Source: Ruminococcus sp. UBA4385
GTDB taxonomy: Bacteria; Bacillota_A; Clostridia; Oscillospirales; Ruminococcaceae
Assembly (NCBI GenBank): GCA_002391065.1
Contig: DGRP01000117.1
Span: 1-13,527 of the forward strand
Direction: 5' to 3'
DNA length: 13,527 nt
Shown here: positions 1-6,323 of the stretch, piece by piece
How positions within the stretch are numbered: the stretch's first letter is position 1
Layout: every line of letters starts with the position of its first letter
Notes under the pieces: model-generated
What the model saw: the letters and a program-made list of their open reading frames with translations, nothing else
The model's database searches: none
What the model was told of the DNA's origin: nothing
Program-made: the position numbers and the translations under genes

Positions 1-111
1 GACGAGGCTAAGCTCCGCACTCTCTTGCTCCGCGTTCAAGGTCTGTGAAGCCAAAGCAAAGGTACGACGCGTATTGGTGCAGGGTTTTCCCTGCCAGGGT
101 TTTCCCTGCAG
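1..111 (-). other. Open reading stretch downstream of tRNA-Leu, identity unknown
   Basis: Read on the minus strand from 111 to 1, this stretch stays open for 37 codons and runs off the window. It gives a peptide beginning LQGKPWQGKP and ending NAEQESAELSLV. There is no clear start codon or Shine-Dalgarno site, and the first third is simply the tandem palindrome at 80-109 read in frame. It may be the start of a small coding region, or a repeat that happens to stay open. On the plus strand, frame 1 reaches a stop at 46-48, so the tail of a plus-strand gene entering from the left cannot be excluded. I do not recognise it. Confidence 0.2.
80..109. repeat. Tandem 15-bp palindrome (two copies)
   Basis: CAGGGTTTTCCCTGC occurs twice back to back, at 80-94 and 95-109. 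Each copy is a GCAGGG/CCCTGC inverted repeat around a TTTT loop (AAAA on the minus strand). It begins two bases beyond the 3' end of the tRNA, so transcripts leaving the tRNA would carry two small hairpins. There is no T-run, so it is not a classical terminator. It could be a processing or 3'-end signal, or a small interspersed repeat. Confidence 0.6.
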
Positions 112-195
112 TGCCGGTGACCGGGGTCGAACCGGTACGGTATTGCTACCATCGGATTTTGAGTCCGACACGTCTGCCAATTCCATCACACCGGC
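112..195 (-). tRNA. tRNA-Leu (anticodon CAA)
   Basis: The minus-strand sequence folds as an 84-nt type II tRNA. The acceptor stem is GCCGGTG/CACCGGC with discriminator A. The anticodon stem TCGGA/TCCGA encloses loop CTCAAAA, giving anticodon CAA, which reads UUG. A long variable arm (TGGTAGCAATACC) follows, and the T arm is ACCGG-TTCGACC-CCGGT. The long variable arm and the A discriminator are what leucine tRNAs should have. The 3' CCA is not encoded and must be added after transcription. It is transcribed away from the divergent cheY-like gene, from its own promoter. Confidence 0.96.
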
Positions 196-222
196 AAAAA
201 TAAAAAATCAATTAACTGTAGT

Positions 223-251
223 ATTATATCACAATGCATTAAAAATGTCAA
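223..251 (-). promoter_or_regulatory. Promoter of tRNA-Leu
   Basis: On the minus strand there is a perfect TTGACA (251-246), a 17-bp spacer and a perfect TATAAT (228-223) preceded by TGA (extended -10). The start point would fall about 20 bp before the tRNA. A consensus sigma-A type promoter of this strength suits a stable RNA gene. Confidence 0.88.
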
Positions 252-321
252 GTTTGCCGATGATAAAAAAATACACAGTAAAATTTGTGCACAATTACTA
301 CAAAAAGTCGGACAATAACTA

Positions 322-350
322 TTGATTTTTGGACGGAATTATGGTATAAT
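322..350 (+). promoter_or_regulatory. Promoter of the CheY-CheX operon
   Basis: TTGATT (322-327), a 17-bp spacer and TATAAT (345-350) preceded by TGG (extended -10). The start point near 357 would give a 5' leader of about 67 nt before the ATG at 424. Confidence 0.82.
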
Positions 351-423
351 ATACCCAAGTCAATTATGGAGCAGTGTTTTTTGGGGACAGCTTCATGACG
401 AAATCAGTAGTTGGAGGGATAAC

Positions 424-804
424 ATGAACATCAATGAAATGACCGTTCTCATCTGTGACGACTCAATGTTTGCCAGAAAAAAGCTGAGCATGACAGTAGC
501 ATCGTTCGGTGTAAAGGCAGTATATGAGGCAGCAGACGGTGAGGAGGCTGTTGCTAAATATAAGGAAAATCTGCCCGATGTTGTATTTATGGATATCATC
601 ATGCCGAAGGTTACAGGTATTGATGCGCTGAAGCTCATCGTTGAAGAGTACCCTGACGCTAAGATAATCATGGCATCATCGGTAGGAACTCAGGGTCACC
701 TGAAGGAAGCACTGAAGGCAGGCGCAGTAGATTTCCTGCAGAAGCCAATTTCCGATGAGGACGCTCAGAAGGTGATCCAGAACGTAGCGAAAGGAGTTTT
801 GTAA
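424..804 (+). CDS. CheY-type single-domain response regulator
   Basis: This 126-residue protein is a complete receiver domain with no output domain. The acidic pair is D12-D13, the phosphoacceptor is D57 in VVFMDIIMP, the switch Ser is S85 in the MASS segment, and the conserved Lys-Pro is K107-P108 in LQKP. It should accept phosphate from a histidine kinase and act by binding a partner protein. The ATG at 424 was chosen because GGAGGG lies at 413-418, 5 nt upstream, and the translation starts directly into beta-strand 1; the frame is open further upstream but crosses the promoter. The next gene starts immediately after its stop and encodes a CheX/CheC-like domain, which in characterised systems dephosphorylates CheY. 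The two are therefore probably a matched regulator-phosphatase pair. No flagellar or other che genes are visible here, so the output may not be motility. Confidence 0.93.
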   Translation: MNINEMTVLICDDSMFARKKLSMTVASFGVKAVYEAADGEEAVAKYKENLPDVVFMDIIMPKVTGIDALKLIVEEYPDAKIIMASSVGTQGHLKEALKAGAVDFLQKPISDEDAQKVIQNVAKGVL

Positions 805-1689
805 ATGTTTGCCCAGTTTTTTGGAGGATATTTATTCAACCACAAGCTATGCTCGGCTGAGGATCTTACTCAGGCATTTGAGGCTAAAAAGTATACAAGA
901 ATGAGACTTGGAGTGCTCGCTATCAATGCAGGTCTGATGACTGCTGAGCAGGTTGAGCACGTTAATATCACACAGCAGAGCGTTGATAAGAGGTTTGGAG
1001 ACCTTGCGGTTGAGCTCGGATATATGACCGAAGACGATGTTGAGAAGCTGCTCTCACAGCAGCCTACAGATTATCTTCTGCTCGGACAGACCCTTGTTAA
1101 TAACGGGGCGCTGACCAATGCCGAGTTTGAGAAGGCTATCAATGACTACAAGGCTGAAAATCAGCTTTCCGATGATGATATTTCGGAGAACCAGAACGAG
1201 ACCCTTAACAAGCTTATCAAGGAGTTCTATCATTTTGATTCGCTGGTAGATGCAAAGATCGACACTGCGTTTGTAACACTGCTTTTCAAGAACATCATCA
1301 GATTTATCGGTGATGACTTCACACCGCTGGAGGCATCTGTAGTTTCAAGCTATAAGGCTGAAAACCTTATTATACAGCACATCAACGGAACATACAGTGC
1401 AACTGCCTGCATAGGCGCATATAAAGACGCATATATAGGCTTTGCAGAGAGATTTGCAAAGGAGAGCTTCTCTGAGGTCGATGACTTTGTTCACGCAACA
1501 GTGGGCGAGTTCCTGAATGTAAATGACGGATTGTTCATTGTAAATGAATCAAACGAGAGAGGCGTAGAGCTGTCCCTCACACCGCAGGAGCTTTCATCAT
1601 CTGCTGAGATTTTCTTTGATGATACAGCATTCTGTATTCCTGTAGTATTCCCGTTCGGACAAGTTGATTTCATTATAGCAAATCACTAA
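805..1689 (+). CDS. MshEN-like repeats fused to a CheX/CheC-type phosphatase domain
   Basis: A protein of 294 residues. Residues 10-115 contain three related helical segments: RLGVLAINAG (34-43), RFGDLAVELG (63-72) and LLLGQTLVNNG (91-101). Each is followed by a T and a helix ending in Q or K. This resembles the MshEN (GspII_E_N) fold, in which the RLG motif can bind cyclic di-GMP. Residues 140-294 resemble the CheX/CheC/FliY phosphatase family: the segment around 226-242 has the family's E-x-x-N pattern at E235 and N238, and the C-terminus is a beta-rich stretch. The expected job is removal of phosphate from the CheY partner encoded just upstream, perhaps tuned by a ligand of the N-terminal repeats. 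The ATG directly abuts the cheY stop codon, with AAAGGAG at 790-796 inside the upstream gene, so translation is coupled. CheX-type identity is fairly secure; MshEN identity is inference from the motif. Confidence 0.78.
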   Translation: MFAQFFGGYLFNHKLCSAEDLTQAFEAKKYTRMRLGVLAINAGLMTAEQVEHVNITQQSVDKRFGDLAVELGYMTEDDVEKLLSQQPTDYLLLGQTLVNNGALTNAEFEKAINDYKAENQLSDDDISENQNETLNKLIKEFYHFDSLVDAKIDTAFVTLLFKNIIRFIGDDFTPLEASVVSSYKAENLIIQHINGTYSATACIGAYKDAYIGFAERFAKESFSEVDDFVHATVGEFLNVNDGLFIVNESNERGVELSLTPQELSSSAEIFFDDTAFCIPVVFPFGQVDFIIANH

Positions 1690-1697
1690 GAGTACTT

Positions 1698-1726
1698 ACC
1701 GCACCTCGCAAGGGGTGCGGTTTTTA
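1698..1726 (+). terminator. Terminator of the CheY-CheX operon
   Basis: The stem CCGCACC (1699-1705)/GGTGCGG (1714-1720) has an 8-nt loop and is followed directly by TTTTT, with a further T7 run a few bases on. It sits 9 bp after the stop codon. Confidence 0.9.
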
Positions 1727-1745
1727 AGTTTTTTTCAAAAAAGAC

Positions 1746-1774
1746 TTGCAATCTGTGAAGATATGTGTTATAAT
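1746..1774 (+). promoter_or_regulatory. Promoter of the SRP RNA gene
   Basis: TTGCAA (1746-1751), a 17-bp spacer and a perfect TATAAT (1769-1774) preceded by TGT (extended -10). The predicted start is near 1781. Read-through could also supply dnaX. Confidence 0.85.
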
Positions 1775-1825
1775 AGTTAGGTAATACATCAGATCATAGA
1801 TCGTATACTACGGAGATGTTCCTCA

Positions 1826-1962
1826 TCGATCCGAGATATAGGTGTGTGGGTCCTGTGCAATGAAACGCTGTGAACCATGTCAGGCGGGGAACCGAGCAGC
1901 ATTAAGCGGACTGTTTCGTGTGTCACAGTAACGCCCACACGCCCATATGTCGGATCGAATAT
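1826..1962 (+). ncRNA. ffs: Signal recognition particle RNA (4.5S-like)
   Basis: The apical part carries the Ffh-binding motif of SRP helix 8: CAGG (1881-1884), CGG, a GGAA tetraloop (1888-1891), CCG, then AGCAGC (1895-1900). This matches the canonical CAGG-nnn-GGAA-nnn-AGCAGC arrangement. The flanks fold into one long hairpin: TCGATCCGA (1826-1834) pairs with TCGGATCGA (1950-1958), and GGTGTGTGGG (1841-1850) with the CCCACACGCC segment near 1934-1943. A T6 run (1962-1967) follows. The hairpin is about 133 nt. The primary transcript may start near 1781, giving a leader of about 45 nt that I do not see folding as a clear Alu domain, so a small single-hairpin SRP RNA is preferred. Placement directly before dnaX is common in Firmicutes. 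Confidence 0.9.
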
Positions 1963-1981
1963 TTTTTGAAGGGGTGATAAT

Positions 1982-3601
1982 GTGTATCAGGCTTTATACA
2001 GAAAATGGCGCCCGATGTCCTTCGACGACGTTGTTTCTCAGCCTCATGTTACCACTACCCTTAAAAATCAGATCAAAGCTAATAAAACAGCTCATGCCTA
2101 CCTGTTTACAGGTTCGAGAGGTACAGGCAAAACTACCTGTGCAAGAATCTTTGCTAAGGCTATAAACTGCCTGAATCCTAAAGACGGCGAGCCCTGCCTT
2201 GAATGTGAGATATGCAAAAATGCCGACAGCGGTATGCTCGGTGATATTATCGAGATAGATGCGGCTTCAAACTCAAAGGTCGAGGATATAAGAGAGCTCA
2301 GAGAGGGCGTTGTGTATACGCCTGAGCTTTGCAGATACAAGGTCTATATTATCGACGAGGTGCACATGCTCTCCGCAGGTGCGTTCAATGCGCTCCTGAA
2401 AACTATGGAAGAGCCGCCGCCGCACGTTAAGTTCGTGCTTGCGACTACCGAGATACAGAAGGTGCCTGCCACTATTGTTTCAAGATGTCAGCATTTTGAC
2501 TTCCACAGAATAAGAAATGAGGATATAGTTTCCCGCCTTATGTATATAGCCTCGCAGGAGGACTTCACTCTGCGTGAGGACGCCGCAGGAATGATAGCAA
2601 GGCTCTCCGACGGCGGAATGAGAGATGCACTCTCTCTGCTTGACCAGTGCGTAGCCTTCGGTGAGGACATTACGCTTGATGTTGTATCCTCTGCCGCAGG
2701 TATTGCAGGAAGAGATTACCTCTTCGATATACTCGAAAGCATTAAGGACAGAAATACTGCCGATGCTCTCAGAACGGTTGACAGGCTCTATTCAATGTCG
2801 AAAGACCTGAAGGTGCTTGCTAATGAGCTTCTCACTCAGATGAGAAACGTCATGATAGTCAAGACTATTGACAATAACCGTGAGCTCATTACCTGCCTGC
2901 CCGAGGAATATGACAGGCTAAAAGCCATAGCTGACGGCATGAAGCTTGACGATATACTTGAGAATATCTCAGTTTTACAGCAGTGCAGTGAGCGCTTCGC
3001 CAGGGCGGCATCAAAGAGAATAGAGCTTGAAATGACGCTTGTAAAGCTCTGCTCGCCAAAAACGGCAGGTGCAAGGTCAGGCGGCCCTGTGCCCGATGTG
3101 TCAATGCTCTTTGAGCGCATAGGCCGACTTGAGGGTATGCTTGCCTCAGGTCAGAGCACACAGCCTGCACCGCAGCAAAGCGCACCGAAGGAAGCCTCTC
3201 CGAAGCCCCGTGAGCAAAAGCCTGCTCCGCAGAAGCCTGCGGCAAAGCAGCTCAGACCCGAGGATTTCAAGCCTGTTGAGGGCTGGGAGAATATAATTGC
3301 TCAGGTAAATGAGAAGCACCCTGCCACAGGCTGTTTTCTCAAAGGCTCAAGAGCCCATTATCACGAGAATATACTGCTTCTTACGGTGAACAATGCCTTC
3401 TTTAAGGAGAAGTTCAAAACAGGCAATGATGCAGCGCTTCTCAATGAGATACTTAAACAAAACTTTGGACAGACCTTCACTATCAAAGTCAGGGCCTCAT
3501 CAACTGATGACGGACAGTCCTCCGACAGTCCTCTCAGCGCTATAGTTGACAAGGCTAAGGCGATGAATATTGAGGTTGAGATAAAAAACAATAAAAAATA
3601 A
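1982..3601 (+). CDS. dnaX: DNA polymerase III subunit gamma/tau
   Basis: A 539-residue clamp-loader ATPase that loads the beta clamp and, through its C-terminal part, tethers the polymerase core. It begins with the family signature MYQALYRKWRP. Walker A is GSRGTGKT (44-51), the zinc-site cysteines are C63, C72, C75 and C78, Walker B is IIDEVH (D125, E126), and SRC (167-169) is the arginine-finger motif. A Pro/Gln/Lys-rich linker (about 395-427) joins a C-terminal tau-like domain. The start is GTG at 1982, with AAGGGG ending 7 nt upstream. I see no A-rich slippery heptamer in the body of the gene, so the E. coli type frameshift giving a separate gamma form is not supported. The ybaB Shine-Dalgarno site overlaps the stop codon, which indicates one operon with ybaB and recR. 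Confidence 0.97.
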   Translation: MYQALYRKWRPMSFDDVVSQPHVTTTLKNQIKANKTAHAYLFTGSRGTGKTTCARIFAKAINCLNPKDGEPCLECEICKNADSGMLGDIIEIDAASNSKVEDIRELREGVVYTPELCRYKVYIIDEVHMLSAGAFNALLKTMEEPPPHVKFVLATTEIQKVPATIVSRCQHFDFHRIRNEDIVSRLMYIASQEDFTLREDAAGMIARLSDGGMRDALSLLDQCVAFGEDITLDVVSSAAGIAGRDYLFDILESIKDRNTADALRTVDRLYSMSKDLKVLANELLTQMRNVMIVKTIDNNRELITCLPEEYDRLKAIADGMKLDDILENISVLQQCSERFARAASKRIELEMTLVKLCSPKTAGARSGGPVPDVSMLFERIGRLEGMLASGQSTQPAPQQSAPKEASPKPREQKPAPQKPAAKQLRPEDFKPVEGWENIIAQVNEKHPATGCFLKGSRAHYHENILLLTVNNAFFKEKFKTGNDAALLNEILKQNFGQTFTIKVRASSTDDGQSSDSPLSAIVDKAKAMNIEVEIKNNKK

Positions 3602-3614
3602 GGAGTTAATTAAA

Positions 3615-3965
3615 ATGAAAGCAAGACTTCCACAGGGAATGGGTAAAGGCCCGTCGAACAATATGAATCAGATGCTCAAACAGGCTCAGAAGATGCAGGA
3701 CGAGATCACAGCTCTGCAGGCTGACCTTGAACAGAGAGAGTTCACAGGTACAGCAGGCGGCGAGGTTGTCAAGGTTGTTATCAACGGTAAGAGAAACGTT
3801 CTCAGCCTTGAAATCAAGCCCGAGGTTGTTGACCCTAACGATGTAGAGATGCTCCAGGACCTTATCATGAGCGCATTCAATCAGGCTGTAGCTAACCTCG
3901 ATGAGATCAGCGACGCTGAGATGCAGAAGCTCACAGGCGGAGTTTCCTTCCCCGGTCTCTTCTGA
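3615..3965 (+). CDS. ybaB: YbaB/EbfC family nucleoid-associated protein
   Basis: A 116-residue small DNA-binding protein that acts as a dimer. A Gly-rich N-terminus is followed by a heptad-like helix with [12 protein letters not shown] (about 20-31), then the family core with the [12 protein letters not shown] beta-hairpin and the segment [15 protein letters not shown], and a C-terminal Met/Gly/Pro tail (GVSFPGLF). Its size and position between dnaX and recR are classic for the family, and conserved synteny links it to the recombination protein. The AGGAG Shine-Dalgarno site (3601-3605) overlaps the end of dnaX. The stop lies 1 nt before the recR ATG, so recR is probably translated by coupling. 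Confidence 0.95.
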   Translation: MKARLPQGMGKGPSNNMNQMLKQAQKMQDEITALQADLEQREFTGTAGGEVVKVVINGKRNVLSLEIKPEVVDPNDVEMLQDLIMSAFNQAVANLDEISDAEMQKLTGGVSFPGLF

Positions 3966-3966
3966 T

Positions 3967-4569
3967 ATGGCTGAATCTAAAGCTCTGCCGCTTGTTATAC
4001 TCTCGGAGCAGTTTGCAAAGCTCCCCGGGATAGGTATGAAGTCGGCGCAAAAGCTTGCCTATCATGTAATGTCAATGTCTGACGGTGAAGCAAAGGCATT
4101 TGCCGATGCTATACTCAACGCAAAAAAGACTGTGCATCTGTGCTCGGTCTGTCAGAACTTTACGGATAAGGATACCTGTCCTATCTGCTCTGATCTGAGA
4201 AGAGATAAAACCACAGTCTGCGTTGTTGAGGACCCAAAGGACATCAGCGCCTTTGAGCGCACTAAAGAATATAAGGGAGTTTACCATGTGCTTCACGGGC
4301 TTATATCGCCTATGGAGGGAAAGTCTCCCGATGACCTTAAAATTAAGGAGCTTCTCGCCCGTGTTGAGCCCGAGGGTATCAAAGAGGTCATCATGGCCAC
4401 TAACCCGACAGTTGAGGGCGAGGCTACTGCTATGTACATTTCAAAGCTTTTGAAGCCATTGGGAGTAAAGGTAACAAGGCTCGCATTCGGGCTGCCGATA
4501 GGCGGCATACTTGAGTTTGCCGATGAGGTAACGCTCTACAAGGCACTCGAAAACAGAAACGAGATATAG
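3967..4569 (+). CDS. recR: Recombination mediator protein RecR
   Basis: A 200-residue protein, the usual RecR length. It works with RecF/RecO to load RecA on gapped DNA, as a ring-shaped clamp. An N-terminal helix-hairpin-helix ([14 protein letters not shown], 18-31) precedes a zinc finger with C59, C62, C71 and C74, then a Toprim domain with VVEDPKD at about 86-92 and the [11 protein letters not shown] segment, and the C-terminal LAFGLPIGG signature. The ATG at 3967 was preferred over an upstream in-frame ATG within ybaB because MAESKALPL leads directly into the RecR N-terminal helix and sits 1 nt after the ybaB stop. There is no strong Shine-Dalgarno site next to it, which fits translational coupling. 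Confidence 0.96.
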   Translation: MAESKALPLVILSEQFAKLPGIGMKSAQKLAYHVMSMSDGEAKAFADAILNAKKTVHLCSVCQNFTDKDTCPICSDLRRDKTTVCVVEDPKDISAFERTKEYKGVYHVLHGLISPMEGKSPDDLKIKELLARVEPEGIKEVIMATNPTVEGEATAMYISKLLKPLGVKVTRLAFGLPIGGILEFADEVTLYKALENRNEI

Positions 4570-4574
4570 TCGGG

Positions 4575-4599
4575 GTAGTGCGAACTACAAGCTTTTTTT
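4575..4599 (+). terminator. Possible weak first terminator after recR
   Basis: A short stem GTAGT (4575-4579)/ACTAC (4584-4588) with a GCGA loop is followed after 4 nt by seven T residues. The stem is weak; the stronger hairpin downstream is the more likely end. Confidence 0.35.
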
Positions 4600-4653
4600 G
4601 ATGTATCCTGCACAGCCAAGCTATGACGTAACAAATTGCATACTCAATAATAT

Positions 4654-4685
4654 AAGCCCATTCCTGACAGGAGTGGGCTTTTGTT
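4654..4685. terminator. Bidirectional terminator between recR and tadA
   Basis: The 12-bp stem AAGCCCATTCCT (4654-4665)/AGGAGTGGGCTT (4669-4680), with one G-U pair and a 3-nt loop, lies between convergent genes. The plus strand continues TTTTGTTATTTT and the minus strand continues ATATTATTG, so the signal is stronger for recR than for tadA. Confidence 0.82.
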
Positions 4686-5139
4686 ATTTTGCTCTTAGCC
4701 GCTTGAAAAACTCGCTCAGCACCGCCGAGCATTCCTCATCCATAACTCCGCCGAGAAGCTCGGGTCTGTGATTGTACGGCAGTGCAAACAGGTCGGTCAG
4801 CGAACCGCATGAGCCTGCCTTACTGTCATAAGCGCCGAACACTACCCTCTCTATCCGTGAGTTTATCACCGCACCTGCACACATAGGACAGGGCTCTAAG
4901 GTCACAAAAAGCTCACAGCCGATAAGTCTCCAGCCGCCAAGCCGTCTGCTTGCCTCGTTTATAGCGATAAGCTCAGCGTGTACCAGAGGGTTTCTGTCGC
5001 ACTCACGCCTGTTATATCCCCGCCCGACTATCTCACCCGTGCTCTTCTTCACAACTACCGCCCCGACGGGTACTTCTCCGATATCGGCCGCAAGCTCTGC
5101 AAGCTGCAGAGCCTTTTTCATATATGCCTCATCTCTCAT
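4684..5139 (-). CDS. tadA: tRNA adenosine(34) deaminase
   Basis: A 151-residue cytidine/deoxycytidylate deaminase-fold enzyme that converts A34 to inosine in tRNA-Arg(ACG). The zinc site is complete: H54-A-E56 (H ligand, E proton shuttle) in NPLVHAELIAI, and PCPMC at 83-87 with C84 and C87. The N-terminal YMKKALQLAELAADIGEVPVG pattern and the C-terminal FFKRLR are typical. The frame is open 17 codons further upstream, but the ATG at 5139 overlaps the stop of the preceding gene as ATGA, a standard coupling arrangement, and gives the usual protein length. In Bacillus-like genomes tadA lies just before the SRP RNA-dnaX block on the same strand; here it is on the far side and convergent, so the block has been rearranged. 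Confidence 0.95.
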   Translation of the reverse strand: MRDEAYMKKALQLAELAADIGEVPVGAVVVKKSTGEIVGRGYNRRECDRNPLVHAELIAINEASRRLGGWRLIGCELFVTLEPCPMCAGAVINSRIERVVFGAYDSKAGSCGSLTDLFALPYNHRPELLGGVMDEECSAVLSEFFKRLRAK

Positions 5140-6290
5140 TTTATAAGCCTCATAATTATAAATGACATTATAATCGAAACCGTAACCCACAGAGCCACAC
5201 TCGTTGAGCTTATCAGAAGCTGAACCTTCTTCACCATTCTCAGCTCAGACTTTACCTGAGAAACCGTAAGAAGCTTGTGCCTTTCGCTGATAAGCGCTGT
5301 ATACGCAACTATCGAAGTTCCTATAATCACTGTGCTTACAAGCGCCTCGATCAGAGAAGCGTGCTTAATTCCCATAAGCGTAAGATATGAAAGCACAAAA
5401 TTAATACTGTGAGAAACAAAACTCATTATTATCGGAGTGAAAATAGAACCTGTTCTTACAGTTACAACTCCGAGCAAAATGAAGAAGATCGTTACCTGCC
5501 AGTAGTATGAGAAGTCATAAAAGCAGAACGCTCCGATTAATGATGAAGAAAGCACTGCAAACAGGTCTCCGAACTGGCGGAAGCTTTGCAGAAATACCCC
5601 TCTGAAAAGAAGCTCCTGCACTATCGGGATAGCAATGCAGTTAAAGAAAAATGCAACAGCTATTGTTGAAGGCTTAAAGCTGAAATACACCACTGAATAT
5701 AGCGCATCAACATTGAACCATGAGAATATCTCAGCACTCAGCCCGTTTACTGTTCTGCCTATGATAAGTATAAGCAGTATGATAATTATCGAATGACCAA
5801 GAAGATCAAGCCTTCTCTTTGAGCGTGGAAAGGCAACCTTCCCAGGGAGCTTAGTAACCTTAAAATACACTATAGCAGGCACAAGATACCTCACTATGCA
5901 GGCAGTACCGCATACAAGAACATAAGAAAGCGGCACCTGCTGCGCTGTATGAAGCTGAGACCTGTACACATAGTAACCATTCGTATCAAAGAAGGCCCCC
6001 GTCACAACATACCACAGCAGATCAATTGCAAACATTATAAGCATACAGATACCCATAAGGCTGCAGCACTTTACCAGCGAGATAGATTCCGCCACCTCTG
6101 CCTTGTGAGGTACATAGCCCTTTCCGTCAATGTAGCTGTGCTCACGGGTATCGTGAACAAACTGATAGCCGTAATCATTGTCGGGGTCAGCTCTCCACTC
6201 TGCATAGGAGCGCCTGTACTCATCGGATTGGTTAAGATAGGTCGAGTTCTTGGCGACATCTATCATGTAGTCATTATTCTTTTCAGCCAA
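5136..6290 (-). CDS. CPBP (Rce1/Abi-like) family membrane protein, catalytic motifs degraded
   Basis: An integral membrane protein of 384 residues (387 if counted from the in-frame GTG at 6299). A polar N-terminus of about 70 residues, rich in Tyr, Asp and Arg, is followed by about eight hydrophobic segments. The C-terminal half resembles the CPBP intramembrane protease family: IVQELLFRGVFLQSFRQFG matches motif 1 and FVSHSINF resembles motif 3. Two expected catalytic positions differ: motif 1 normally reads EExxxR but here QELLFR, and the His of motif 2 appears replaced by Asp in FCFYDFS. It may therefore be a non-catalytic family member. The GTG at 6299 overlaps the AGGAGG site (6304-6299), so the in-frame TTG at 6290, 8 nt downstream of that site, is the better start. 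It lies between the DUF3592-like gene and tadA in one operon. Confidence 0.72.
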   Translation of the reverse strand: MAEKNNDYMIDVAKNSTYLNQSDEYRRSYAEWRADPDNDYGYQFVHDTREHSYIDGKGYVPHKAEVAESISLVKCCSLMGICMLIMFAIDLLWYVVTGAFFDTNGYYVYRSQLHTAQQVPLSYVLVCGTACIVRYLVPAIVYFKVTKLPGKVAFPRSKRRLDLLGHSIIIILLILIIGRTVNGLSAEIFSWFNVDALYSVVYFSFKPSTIAVAFFFNCIAIPIVQELLFRGVFLQSFRQFGDLFAVLSSSLIGAFCFYDFSYYWQVTIFFILLGVVTVRTGSIFTPIIMSFVSHSINFVLSYLTLMGIKHASLIEALVSTVIIGTSIVAYTALISERHKLLTVSQVKSELRMVKKVQLLISSTSVALWVTVSIIMSFIIMRLIK

Positions 6291-6323
6291 AGGGCTCACC
6301 TCCTCAACATATATTTCCTGAAC

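Noticed and set aside
322..423. N-terminal extension of the CheY-like protein
   Set aside because: The extension would overlap the promoter and transcript start; GGAGGG sits just before the ATG at 424 and the receiver domain begins there.
1781..1825. Alu domain of a large Bacillus-type SRP RNA
   Set aside because: The 45-nt leader before the main hairpin does not show the paired loops expected of an Alu domain, so a small single-hairpin SRP RNA is preferred.
1982..3601. Programmed frameshift in dnaX giving a short gamma form
   Set aside because: No A-rich slippery heptamer with a following hairpin is seen in the gene body. The only A-rich stretch is at the very end, around the stop codon.
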